This document shows positions 1 through 7,296 of a stretch of DNA of 33,439 nt, one piece after another. The notes beneath the pieces are model-generated. The model saw only the letters and a list, made by a program, of their open reading frames with translations. It was not told where the DNA came from and searched no databases. The stretch is from assembly GCA_022560615.1 (NCBI GenBank), contig JADFSR010000041.1, positions 1-33,439 on the forward strand, given 5' to 3'. The position numbers and the translations under genes are program-made. Positions within the stretch are counted from its first letter, which is position 1. Each line of letters starts with the position of its first letter. Origin of the DNA: Gemmatimonadota bacterium (GTDB taxonomy: Bacteria; Gemmatimonadota; Gemmatimonadetes; Longimicrobiales; Gaopeijiaceae).

Positions 1-271
1 AGCTGCTGGCCCCACACCGCTCGTACGCCCAGATATGGCCGTCGATCGGGTCGATGTCGATCCCGGCGGTCGAGCCCCACTCCCTTCCTTCGGGGAGATC
101 CCCCCAGTTCGCCAGCACGGTCGGATTAGGGTTCGGCAGTCCCTCACCGGTGATCGTGTTGCCCGCCGCCATGGCCATCGCGGCCGGCGTCCCGGACTCG
201 CTGGCGCACCCGGCGAGTAGTGCGGCACCGCAAGCCAAAAACGTGGACATCAGGACTCGTGACGATGACAT
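1..271 (-). CDS. NHL/beta-propeller lipoprotein, N-terminal part (runs off window)
   Basis: The minus strand opens with ATG at 271-269, preceded by GGGGGAG about six bases upstream, and stays open to the window edge (about 90 residues). The first 20 or so residues form a lipoprotein signal ending in a lipobox LLAGC, so the mature protein should be lipid-anchored outside the cytoplasm. After a short linker comes a stretch with NPNPTVLANWGDLPEGREWG followed by a GIDIDPIDGHIWAYERCG segment. That looks like the first blade of an NHL or SMP-30-like six-bladed propeller, as in proteins annotated 'peptidyl-alpha-hydroxyglycine lyase-like'. Enzymatic function cannot be judged because the rest is missing. 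It lies downstream of the next minus-strand gene, 119 bases away. The lipoprotein call is firm; the propeller call is moderate. Confidence 0.75.
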   Translation of the reverse strand, partial: MSSSRVLMSTFLACGAALLAGCASESGTPAAMAMAAGNTITGEGLPNPNPTVLANWGDLPEGREWGSTAGIDIDPIDGHIWAYERCGASS

Positions 272-390
272 GGTATCTCCCCCAGCGAAACAGCCGTTGT
301 GTGAGGTCGTGCTCTCGATGATAGCCTGATACGTGAGTCGGCGCGAAATCGAGCGTACGTTAGGACGCCGAGGACCGCCGCGCTGCTGAA

Positions 391-1287
391 TCACACGGAC
401 ACCGTGAGGATGTGCTCCAGAGCCTCGATCAACTTCGCGCGTAGCACTCGGGCGCGTTCGCCGAGCTCCCGCTGGCGGAGTCGGTACTCGATCCTCCCTT
501 GGTGTGTCTCGACCCGGACGGGCTCCAGGCCGAAGTCTCTGAGGTCGTACGGGCTGGCCTGCATGTCGAGCACGCGTAGCTCCGTCGCCAGCTCGAAGCT
601 CTCCCACAGGAGGTCGCTCCCGATCCAGGGCATTGCCCCGTACGCCCACCGATAGAGGTCCATGTTCGCGTGAATGCAGCCCGGTTGCTCCACCTCGTGA
701 CGCGTCGACCACTCGAGCTCCACCCGGTTCAACGGCTTGGCTCGGGGCGCGAAGAAGCGAAAGGCGTCGAAATGGCTGCAAACAACAGGTCTGCCCTCAA
801 CGAAGTCGTCCACCTCCTTCTGGGATAGGCGGAGCCGGGCGATCTCGATGTGGCGGACGTCGTAGCCGCCGTATACCATCGCCCATTCGTGAACTCCGTA
901 GCATCCGAAGTTCGCGCGCCGCCGTTGAGTGGCTAACAGCACACTCACCGCCGATCGTTGCCTATCGAGGTCCTTGTCACGCAGGACGCTCAGGTCGCGC
1001 CGGATCAGCCCGTCGTCTGCCCGGTACAGTGGTGGCCTGAAGCGCTCCCTACCCTCGGGCGAGTCGGCCAAGATTTCGCCGGCTCCCGGATGCCAGGCCT
1101 CGAGCTTGCCCGGCGAATACGTGTAGTACTGAAAGAGGAAGTCGTAGACCGGGTGCCGCTCCCCGCGCGAGCGTCGCTCCCTGTGCGGGACCGTCCACCG
1201 CCGCACGCGCTCGAGGTGGGCCCGTGCGCGCGCGCGCCAGGTAGTGGGCGTCAATACCTGAGGGTCGAAGCGAGGGGTGTCGGGCAT
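391..1287 (-). CDS. Conserved protein of the family often labelled 3-methyladenine DNA glycosylase
   Basis: The protein has 298 residues counted from the ATG at 1287. I prefer this start to the one 30 bases upstream because GAGGGTGG lies just before it. It resembles a family well known from actinobacteria that databases often name '3-methyladenine DNA glycosylase'. The shared pattern is an Arg-rich helix, then HPVYDFLFQYY, then KLEAWHPG near the N-terminus, with CYGVHEWAMVY and CSHFDAFRFF in the middle and a QPGCIHANMDLYRWAY segment later. I do not see the Tyr/His-rich DNA-binding wedge or helix-hairpin-helix of true alkyl-adenine glycosylases, so the name is doubtful. The conserved His, Cys, Asp and Glu residues suggest a metal site or enzyme. 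There is no signal peptide or membrane segment. It is oriented like the genes on both sides but not tightly linked to them. Confidence 0.8.
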   Translation of the reverse strand: MPDTPRFDPQVLTPTTWRARARAHLERVRRWTVPHRERRSRGERHPVYDFLFQYYTYSPGKLEAWHPGAGEILADSPEGRERFRPPLYRADDGLIRRDLSVLRDKDLDRQRSAVSVLLATQRRRANFGCYGVHEWAMVYGGYDVRHIEIARLRLSQKEVDDFVEGRPVVCSHFDAFRFFAPRAKPLNRVELEWSTRHEVEQPGCIHANMDLYRWAYGAMPWIGSDLLWESFELATELRVLDMQASPYDLRDFGLEPVRVETHQGRIEYRLRQRELGERARVLRAKLIEALEHILTVSV

Positions 1288-1563
1288 GCCACCACCCTCG
1301 GCTCTGACAGAGGCCATGTCCAGGGGTCCAGGGGTGACACCGGCGCGGGTTTTTCGCTTTCGGGTCCCGGTCGAGATGTACCCGCGCGCGCTGACCGCTC
1401 CCGTTCAGTACCAGGACGCGTGCAGGCCGAACTGCGGCGTAGTGCTCTTCTGGACCAAGGGGCCTCGGATCGGGCAATCGAGGGGGTGGGGCGCGAGACG
1501 GATCGCGGAGCGATTCCGGACCACCATGACTGACATTCTCGGTTTCCCTGGTTCTTCGCAGAC

Positions 1564-1848
1564 CTATTGGCGCGACCGAATCCATTCGTACTGATCATAC
1601 TTCCGTCTTTCGACATCCGCACGACGAACGCCGACACGGCGCTCTTCCAGGCTGCGCCGATCGGGCCCATCGCGCCGGCTGTCTATCCGGCGGTCCGACA
1701 GTTCACGACGCTCGAGTGACACGTCCATCACGGTGGTGCGACGAACCTCGTCCCGACGGTCATCGGCTCGACGCTGCATGTCTCGACGATCGGCCGTGTC
1801 ACGACGCTCGTCAGCTCCCCGGCGCGTATCGACACGCTCTACATACAT
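1564..1848 (-). CDS. Small Arg-Arg repeat protein, function unknown
   Basis: This is a 94-residue protein. Its ATG at 1848 is preceded by a near-perfect ribosome-binding site, ACGGAGG, with a five-base spacer; this is the main reason to believe it is expressed. Between residues 9 and 82 there are 13 Arg-Arg pairs, starting at 9, 15, 21, 26, 31, 36, 47, 53, 58, 64, 70, 75 and 81. The spacing alternates between 5 and 6 residues, apart from one gap of 11. Most pairs are flanked by Asp or Glu (DRRD, ERRE, EERR). About a third of the residues are Arg. The 11-residue double period suits a long charged helix or a hendecad coiled coil. There is no Cys, signal peptide or hydrophobic segment. The C-terminus leaves the repeat (KYDQYEWIRSRQ). 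I know no named family for it. Nucleic-acid or membrane-surface binding is a guess. Confidence 0.7.
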   Translation of the reverse strand: MYVERVDTRRGADERRDTADRRDMQRRADDRRDEVRRTTVMDVSLERRELSDRRIDSRRDGPDRRSLEERRVGVRRADVERRKYDQYEWIRSRQ

Positions 1849-2427
1849 CCGATCCTCCGTGGCTTGCTAGCCGGTCTCTTCCTCTCTGCGACGGAGCCAA
1901 CCTATCCCGAAGACACCTGCCCGGCCACAACCGGCCCCGGTTTGGCTTCGTGCTCTCCTTTCCTGGGCTCAGGAACCAAGATCTGCGGGCTTTTTCACCA
2001 ACCACGTCCTCCGGTGAGCTCCGCGGTGCCACCTTGCGCGCGTGCCCAAATGTGCAAGAAGCGCGCCCTCACAAGAATGCCGGACTCCCGTCCTATCTAT
2101 GATGCCCTAACGTGTGTACAACAATATGTTACGCGTTCCAGCACACTCGCGCTGTCCGTGTTGCGAAGCCACCGCGGCCGGTGTCTTTGCGTGGCCAGGA
2201 TACCTCGCTCGGCCTTTCCTGCGCTCCGGGCTCCGCCGCTTCGTCGACCGATGACCCACTGTGTCAGGAGCGGCCTGCGCCCTACCTTGTCCCGCTCCTC
2301 ATCAACTCCCGTCTCCCTCGAGCCTGGCGAGGTCCGAAATCTTTCGCAGGTGACTCGCGAAGGCGCCTTGGCCGTCATCACGCTCGGTGCCGTGCTGAGC
2401 GCCGGCTGCGGCGCCCCACCTCCGCTT
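1849..2427. other. Gene-poor stretch, no supported gene
   Basis: This stretch of about 580 bases lies between the Arg-rich gene and the decayed gene. Open frames exist on both strands, but they are rich in Arg, Pro, Ser and Cys, lack a ribosome-binding site and carry no recognisable motif. A more AT-rich patch near 2097-2140 could be part of a promoter for the Arg-rich gene, but I cannot place convincing -35/-10 boxes. It may include the eroded 3' end of the pseudogene upstream. Confidence 0.5.
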
Positions 2428-2855
2428 ACGCGTCGCCTTCATATCTACCGAGAAACCCTGGATGCTGTGGTCGTTCAGGGTCGGCTCGCGTCCGTCCAAC
2501 ACACGGTACGGAGCTGGTCGTCCTTCTCGTACCAGAACATGACCCGATCCGGCCACTGCACGACTTCCGTGAAATTCGGGTCGTACTGGAGCGCCGGCGA
2601 CGCCGATGGAACGCAGTCGTACTCTGGTGCAATCGCCTCGTCGAAGACCTCTGAGAAGCGCGCCTACGCTCGTTGAGCCCGGGGAAATTGTCCGGCGTCC
2701 AGGGCATATTCGGTCCGTTGCCCCGACGCACGCGCGGCCCGCCGCTCCAGACCCCCACGAGGTCGTCGATCTCGGCCTCGACCGTTTGGGCGGTGACCCG
2801 CACGGAAGCCCCGTGAATCGCGACTGCGAGCAGGGTAGCCGCCGCGGCTAGGCAT
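2428..2855 (-). pseudogene. Decayed secreted-protein gene with several frameshifts
   Basis: Reading the minus strand and switching frame repeatedly gives one continuous protein-like sequence. It starts with a signal-like LAAAATLLAVAIHGASV and continues EAEIDDLVGVWSGGP and then NGPNMPWTPDNFPGLNER (frame 1). Near 2660 it shifts to FSEVFDEAIAPEYDCVPSAS, then FTEVVQWPDRVMFWYEKDD and QLRTV (frame 2). Near 2503 an apparent extra GT dinucleotide shifts it to LDGREPTLNDHSIQG (frame 3). Near 2452 it returns to GRYEGDA and a stop. The order (WTPDN, an E-Y-D-C-x-P segment, DGR, HSIQG, GRYEGD) matches a secreted family common in Acidobacteria and similar phyla, whose intact members continue LVVET or similar. 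The start codon is also out of frame by one base (ATG at 2855). At least three frameshifts plus the lost 3' end indicate a pseudogene and not a sequencing slip. Confidence 0.75.
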
Positions 2856-3109
2856 CAAGTCGCCGAGGCAATCCACACACCTCCGAGCCAGGAAGGCAAC
2901 GTAGGACGGGCCGTCAGTGAATGTGAGCGGCGACCAGATGGCGTATCTGCAGTGGCCATATGGCAACATTGCGACGGCACGGGTCCCGGCATCGCAGGGC
3001 CCCTGGTTCATGACGTGGGTCGCCGTCACTCCCGCGGCCGGGAACGAACCATCGCCACACATGTACACTGCCTCAGCCATATTCATCCCTAGCGAGGAGT
3101 CCCATCCGC

Positions 3110-3661
3110 GTGCGTTCGAAAGTCGCCATCTTCGGTCTGACGTTCCCTGTGATCATGGTGTTCGACTTCATGACCAAGCGCTGGGCGTTGGACGCGCTGG
3201 GCGTTCGCAGTAGCGAGCTCTTCGGTGGTCTCGTGCCGCTCACTCTCGCCTACAACAAGGGTGCGGCGTTCGGGGTTCGCTTGGGCGAGGACTCGCGATG
3301 GTTCTTCGTACCTGTCACGATCATCGCGCTGGCGCTGCTCGGCGTCCTCTTCAAGCAGGCGGCCAACCGCGATTTCCTGCGAGTCGGGTCGATCTCGCTC
3401 GTGGTCTCCGGTGCGATCGGGAATCTGTGGGATCGCGTACGCTGGGACCGTGGCGTCGTCGACTTCATCGGGCCGATCGACCTCGGCTTCTGGGACTTCC
3501 CGATCTTCAACGTGGCCGACATGGCGATCACCTGTGGCGCCGTGTTGCTCGCAATCTCGTTCTGGTTCGAGGAGCAGATGGAGCGAAAACTCGAGGCGGC
3601 GTCGGCCGCGGCATCCAGCGCGCCGCCACCTGAGCCCCTTGCGGAAGAACCGAGCGCCTGA
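3110..3661 (+). CDS. lspA: Lipoprotein signal peptidase (signal peptidase II)
   Basis: This inner-membrane aspartic protease cuts the signal peptide from prolipoproteins once the lipobox Cys has been diacylglyceryl-modified. The protein has 183 residues, close to the usual 150-180, with a slightly long hydrophilic Ala/Pro/Glu tail after residue 155. Visible hallmarks are YNKGAAFG at 48-55, GNLWDR at 104-109, VVDF at 116-119 and FNVADMAI at 133-140. Asp118 and Asp137 should be the catalytic pair. Four hydrophobic segments match the family topology. The start is GTG at 3110, with GAGGAG ten bases before it. It stands alone on the plus strand, converging on the CNNM/CBS gene. Many lipoproteins in this window (the propellers, LptC, RlpA) are its likely substrates. 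Confidence 0.96.
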   Translation: MRSKVAIFGLTFPVIMVFDFMTKRWALDALGVRSSELFGGLVPLTLAYNKGAAFGVRLGEDSRWFFVPVTIIALALLGVLFKQAANRDFLRVGSISLVVSGAIGNLWDRVRWDRGVVDFIGPIDLGFWDFPIFNVADMAITCGAVLLAISFWFEEQMERKLEAASAAASSAPPPEPLAEEPSA

Positions 3662-3670
3662 GCAGCGCGC

Positions 3671-3696
3671 GGCCCACTGTACTCCTACCATGGGCT
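3671..3696. terminator. Weak inverted repeat between convergent genes
   Basis: GCCCA at 3672-3676 pairs with TGGGC at 3691-3695, with one further G-U pair outside. It sits in the 40-base gap between the ends of lspA and the CNNM/CBS gene and is followed by TGATATTTAG. The stem is short and the loop long (14 bases), so this is only a weak terminator candidate. Confidence 0.2.
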
Positions 3697-3701
3697 GATA
3701 T

Positions 3702-5003
3702 TTAGTTCACGTTGCCAGGGCGAGGAACGAAGAGCAGGTATTCGATGCGGCGCCCCTTCATCTTGGTGACACGTAAGCTGCCGCTCTCGATATCGACCTG
3801 ATCGCCGACAACAGGAATTCGATTCAGACGCCCGAAGACGAACCCACCTACGGTCTCGAAACCCTCCTCTTCATCCTCCGTAGGCTCGAAGGCGAGATGC
3901 TGGCTCGCATCCCTGAGCGAGACACCTCCCCACACGCGCTGCTGGCTGTCAGCCATGCTCTGGAACGCGACCGGCTCGTCGCTCTCATGCTCGTCCTGGA
4001 TTTCACCTATGATCTCCTCGATGAGATCCTCGAGGGTGACGAGGCCCGCGGTTCCCCCGAACTCATCGACCACGATGGCCAACTTGACCCGCTCGGCTCG
4101 CATCTCAGGGATCAGATCCTCTACGGGCTTCGAGGCCGGAGCGAACGGAACGGTGCGCATGACCTCCACGATGGACCTCACCCCCTCCTGGTTCGCGCGC
4201 CACAGATCCCGTGCCACGAGAACGCCGACAATCTGGTCGAGGCTCTCCTCGTACACCGGCAGCCGGAGGTGTCCCGTGTCGAGCATGACCTGCTGAGCGT
4301 CGGCGACGGAGGACTTGAGCGGCACCGCACTCATGTCGGTTCGCGGCGTCATGACCTCGCCGACCGACACTTCGTCCAGCCGGATGACGCTGCTCATCAC
4401 TTTCCATTCGTCTTCGTCCAGCGTGCCCTCGCGTCTACCGATCTCTGCGAGGACTTCGATCTCGTCACGGCTGACCGTCGGCTGGTCGTCTTTCGGGGTG
4501 ATCCAGCCCGACAGCCAACCCAGGGGGATGAGGATCGGCTTCAGGCCGACGACCATCGCCCGCAGGACGTGTGCGGAGGGCTTCGCGAGTCGCCTCCAGT
4601 GCGTCGCGCCGAGCGTCTTGGGCACGATCTCGGAGAAGACGAGGATCACGAGGGTGAGCGCAGCGGAGAACGCCGTCAGCCACGCGTTGCCGAAGAGGTC
4701 CTGCGCGGCCGCACCGGCGAGCGTTGCGCCGACCGTGTGCGCGATCGTGTTCAGCGTGAGAATCGCCGCAATGGGCTCGTCGACATTCTCGTGCGCCTGC
4801 TCGAGCCAGGCACCAGCCCACTCTCCCCGCATCTTGAGCACGGCGATGTACGAGTGCGTGATGGAGAGGAAGACCGCTTCCAGGATCGAGCAGAGGAAAG
4901 AGATCCCGAGGCTGAGCCCGAGAATCCACAAGAGCGTCGGCATGATGGCGAGGAGTATCGTTTCGGCGGTGGGCCACACACAAGTGGTTTCCACCGTCGC
5001 CAA
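3702..5003 (-). CDS. CNNM/DUF21-CBS-CorC_HlyC membrane protein (hemolysin C / CorB type)
   Basis: The protein has up to 433 residues. It belongs to the CorB/CorC/HlyC/CNNM group, linked to Mg2+ or Co2+ export or homeostasis. The name 'hemolysin' is historical. Order of domains: a CNNM (DUF21) membrane domain at about 20-190, with SILEAVFLSITHSYIAVLK and SEIVPKTLGA; two CBS domains at about 205-335, opening with GEVMTPRTDM and including LRLPVYEES and VVDEFGGTAGLVTLEDLIEEI; and a CorC_HlyC domain at about 345-430. The longest start is TTG at 5003. ATG at 4943 (residue 21) would place the first membrane helix right at the N-terminus and is equally possible. Neither start has a clear ribosome-binding site. 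It is transcribed divergently from the zinc-ribbon gene. Confidence 0.93.
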   Translation of the reverse strand: MATVETTCVWPTAETILLAIMPTLLWILGLSLGISFLCSILEAVFLSITHSYIAVLKMRGEWAGAWLEQAHENVDEPIAAILTLNTIAHTVGATLAGAAAQDLFGNAWLTAFSAALTLVILVFSEIVPKTLGATHWRRLAKPSAHVLRAMVVGLKPILIPLGWLSGWITPKDDQPTVSRDEIEVLAEIGRREGTLDEDEWKVMSSVIRLDEVSVGEVMTPRTDMSAVPLKSSVADAQQVMLDTGHLRLPVYEESLDQIVGVLVARDLWRANQEGVRSIVEVMRTVPFAPASKPVEDLIPEMRAERVKLAIVVDEFGGTAGLVTLEDLIEEIIGEIQDEHESDEPVAFQSMADSQQRVWGGVSLRDASQHLAFEPTEDEEEGFETVGGFVFGRLNRIPVVGDQVDIESGSLRVTKMKGRRIEYLLFVPRPGNVN

Positions 5004-5100
5004 TCACGAGAGCGAGGAGGTGACCGCGGCAATCAAGTGCGTTACTGTGGCCGCGTGTTCGGTCTATATGACAGTCCCTTCCAAAACTGGAGAGTCCCGA

Positions 5101-5292
5101 ATGGCGAGCTACACCTGTGATCAGTGTGGGATGAGCGTAGACATGACGTGCGGCAAGTGCGGCGCGGCTCTCGTAAACGACACCCTCACGAAGGATGACG
5201 ACACCACGGTGCAGGTATCCAAGTGCCCCAACGGTGACGGCATGATCAAGTCGCCGATGTGCTGTGCGCAAGACATGGTCTGCGCGGTCTAG
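5101..5292 (+). CDS. Small cysteine-rich zinc-ribbon protein
   Basis: This 63-residue protein starts at ATG 5101, with GGAGAG seven to eight bases upstream. It has eight Cys: a CDQC pair at 6-9, CGKC at 17-20 (CxxC), C42, the adjacent pair C54-C55, and C61. The two CxxC pairs form a rubredoxin or zinc-ribbon knuckle, and the later Cys could bind a second metal. The central KDDDTTVQVSKCPNGDGMIK followed by SPMCC resembles small conserved proteins of unknown role found in several phyla. It lies 29 bases upstream of pncB on the same strand and could be co-transcribed with the NAD salvage pair. Function is unknown; metal binding is inferred from the Cys spacing. Confidence 0.8.
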   Translation: MASYTCDQCGMSVDMTCGKCGAALVNDTLTKDDDTTVQVSKCPNGDGMIKSPMCCAQDMVCAV

Positions 5293-5321
5293 AGCGACCT
5301 ACCGGTGTCGTCGTTATCCCG

Positions 5322-6428
5322 ATGATCGATCCGGGGGAGCAGAACGGGCCACCGCCGCCCATCCGGAGCCCTGAACGACTAGCGCCCGCGATCTTCCAGC
5401 TCCCCGTCGAAAAAATGCGCAGTGGGTACTACTCGGATAAGTACTTCGTGCGGGCTCGCGAAGTGCTTCTGCACCACGGAAGGGATCCGGTGGTCACCAT
5501 GCAGGTCTTTCAGAAGCGGGATGCCTTCGTCGCCGGCACGGACGAGGCGATCGCGATCCTGAAGCTCTGCCTGACCGAAGGCTACTCGTTCTCCGATCTC
5601 GAGATCCTGTCCCTGCGCGACGGCGACCGCGCGCAGCCGTGGGAGACGGTGATGCGCATCGAAGGACCCTACGCGGCGTTCTCACACCTGGAGACCTTAT
5701 ACGTCGGTGTGCTAGCGCGTCGCACACGAATCGCGACGAATACGCGAGCGGTGGTCGAGGCTGCTTGGCCGCGCCCAGTCATGTTCTTCCCCGCACGTCA
5801 CGATCACTGGATGGTACAGACCGGTGACGGATGGGCCGCGCACGTGGCCGGCGCGATCGGCGTCTCGACGGACGCGCAGGCGTCGTGGTGGGGCTCGGAA
5901 GGAATCGGCACCGTGCCCCACGCGCTCATCGCGGCCTTCGCCGGGGACTCGGTCGCCGCCACGCAGGCGTTCGCCGACGCGACGCCGGACGACGTGCGGG
6001 TCATAGCGCTCGTAGACTTCGACAACGACTCGGTGGGAGCGTCACTCGCGGTCGCGCGCGCGATGGGTCGGAAGCTCTGGGGGGTCCGCCTCGACACCTC
6101 CGCGGATCTGGTCGATCACTCGCTCGATGAAGAGATGGGCGACTTCGACCCGAGAGGCGTGAACCCCCGTCTCGTCCAGCGTGTTCGCAATGCGCTCGAC
6201 ACCGAAGGCTTTCAGCACGTGAAGATCGTCGTGTCGGGGGGGTTCTCGGTCGACAAGATCCGCCGCTTCGAGGCGTCTGGCGTCCCAGTCGACAGCTACG
6301 GCGTCGGATCGGCCCTCGTACGAGGGTCGTTCGACTACACGGCAGACGTAGTGCGCGTCGAAGGCAAGCCCCTCGCCAAAGTGGGCCGCTGGTATCGGGA
6401 GAACGATCGCTTGGAGCGCGTTACGTGA
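5322..6428 (+). CDS. pncB: Nicotinate phosphoribosyltransferase
   Basis: The enzyme makes nicotinate mononucleotide from nicotinate and PRPP, normally with ATP hydrolysis, in the Preiss-Handler NAD salvage route. The protein has 368 residues, the shorter NaPRTase form. Recognisable segments are SGYYSDKYFVRA near the N-terminus, VTMQVFQKRDAFVAGTDEAI, the GPYAAFSHLETLYVGVLARRT region that carries the substrate-binding stretch, VDFDNDS, and the phosphate-binding end KIVVSGGFS with SYGVGSALV. ATG at 5322 is the only plausible start after the preceding gene's stop; it lacks a strong ribosome-binding site. The stop overlaps the next start by four bases (GTGA), so pncB and pncA should be translated together. 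The pairing gives nicotinamide to nicotinate to NaMN in one unit. Confidence 0.93.
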   Translation: MIDPGEQNGPPPPIRSPERLAPAIFQLPVEKMRSGYYSDKYFVRAREVLLHHGRDPVVTMQVFQKRDAFVAGTDEAIAILKLCLTEGYSFSDLEILSLRDGDRAQPWETVMRIEGPYAAFSHLETLYVGVLARRTRIATNTRAVVEAAWPRPVMFFPARHDHWMVQTGDGWAAHVAGAIGVSTDAQASWWGSEGIGTVPHALIAAFAGDSVAATQAFADATPDDVRVIALVDFDNDSVGASLAVARAMGRKLWGVRLDTSADLVDHSLDEEMGDFDPRGVNPRLVQRVRNALDTEGFQHVKIVVSGGFSVDKIRRFEASGVPVDSYGVGSALVRGSFDYTADVVRVEGKPLAKVGRWYRENDRLERVT

Positions 6429-7132
6429 GTGAAGGAACCGCCCTCATCGGGTGGATCGTCGATGCCCAGGTCGACTTCATGGATCCGCACGGCCGCCTGT
6501 ACGTGAAGGATCTGAGTGACGACACGGACCCGGGTTCGACGTTGATCGTCGCAACGCTGCGTGAGGCCGTGGCCTGGATGGACGAGAAGTGCGACCTGCT
6601 CGTCTACACCGGCGACTGGCACGGGCTCGACGACGAGGAGATCGATCTCGTGAGCCCGGATCCGCTGGCCGGCACCTACCCGCCGCACTGTATGGGTCGT
6701 TCAGCCGATCCCGCGGAACGGGAAGGCGCGGCGATCATCCCTGAGATTCGCCCGGCTCACCCTGTAGTGCTCGTATACGACGCGGATCAGAACGCGCCAA
6801 GCACGGTCGTCCGAGAGGCGTTGGCCGGCGGTCGGCCGGTCCTCATTCAGAAGACCCGTTTCGACGTCTTCACCGGGAATCCCGCGACCGAAGCTTTCCT
6901 CGCCGCACTCCAAGATGCACTGGGAAAGCCACTCGCCTTTATCGTCATCGGGGTTGCACGCGACGTGTGTGTGACCCAGGCGGTCGACGGGATGCAGGCC
7001 CGAGGCTACGCGGTCACCGCAGTCTCGGACGCGACCTGGGGCCTGGGGCTGGAGCCCGAAGCGGAGACCTTGGCCCGTTGGTCGAAGAAAGGCCGGGTCG
7101 CCACGTTGGCGGAGTTGCGAGCACTCAGCTGA
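6425..7132 (+). CDS. pncA: Nicotinamidase / isochorismatase-family hydrolase
   Basis: This 235-residue cysteine hydrolase is predicted to deamidate nicotinamide to nicotinate, the substrate of the PncB enzyme encoded just upstream. The catalytic triad is visible: Asp13 in VDAQVDFMD, Lys143 in IQKTRFDVF and Cys182 in GVARDVCV. A metal site is suggested by Asp64 and His66 in TGDWH and His88 in YPPHCMG, as in classical PncA proteins. The start is GTG at 6425 and overlaps the pncB stop by four bases. Isochorismatases share the fold, but the DWH motif and the pncB neighbour favour nicotinamidase. Confidence 0.9.
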   Translation: MSEGTALIGWIVDAQVDFMDPHGRLYVKDLSDDTDPGSTLIVATLREAVAWMDEKCDLLVYTGDWHGLDDEEIDLVSPDPLAGTYPPHCMGRSADPAEREGAAIIPEIRPAHPVVLVYDADQNAPSTVVREALAGGRPVLIQKTRFDVFTGNPATEAFLAALQDALGKPLAFIVIGVARDVCVTQAVDGMQARGYAVTAVSDATWGLGLEPEAETLARWSKKGRVATLAELRALS

Positions 7133-7158
7133 CAGTCGCCGCCAGCGGTGCGGCGCTG
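7133..7158 (+). terminator. Hairpin just after pncA
   Basis: CGCCGC at 7137-7142 pairs perfectly with GCGGCG at 7150-7155 around a seven-base loop. Beyond a one-base bulge, CAG at 7133-7135 pairs with CTG at 7156-7158. It begins directly after the pncA stop. No run of T follows, so it could be a Rho-assisted or 3'-stabilising hairpin and not an intrinsic terminator. Confidence 0.4.
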
Positions 7159-7217
7159 ACGACGAGTGCCATGCATGCCAGGAACTCACGAATACGTCTT
7201 ATCGGGCTGTTGCTCCC

Positions 7218-7248
7218 TTGAAAAGGACCTACCAGTTCGGCCTATTAG
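7218..7248 (+). promoter_or_regulatory. Possible weak promoter of the YVTN lipoprotein gene
   Basis: TTGAAA at 7218-7223 and TATTAG at 7243-7248 resemble -35 and -10 boxes, but the 19-base spacer is longer than ideal. The position, about 50 bases before the ATG at 7297 and after the pncA hairpin, is suitable. Confidence 0.25.
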
Positions 7249-7296
7249 ACTCTCGACTCACCACATTCGGGACCATTCCCGACCGACCGACGATTG

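Noticed and set aside
1864-2676. Plus-strand open frame of 270 codons
   Set aside because: Low-complexity Arg/Ser/Pro composition with no motif or ribosome-binding site, and it runs antisense through the pseudogene.
2664-3086. Minus-strand open frame of 140 codons beginning MNMAEAVYMCGDGS
   Set aside because: No ribosome-binding site, no recognisable motif, and the second half is the wrong frame of the decayed gene. The first part could be another fragment, but I cannot support it.
3897-5120. Long plus-strand frame of 407 codons opposite the CNNM/CBS gene
   Set aside because: It is the antisense shadow of a well-conserved gene, with an Asp/Arg/His-rich composition typical of such shadows in GC-rich DNA.
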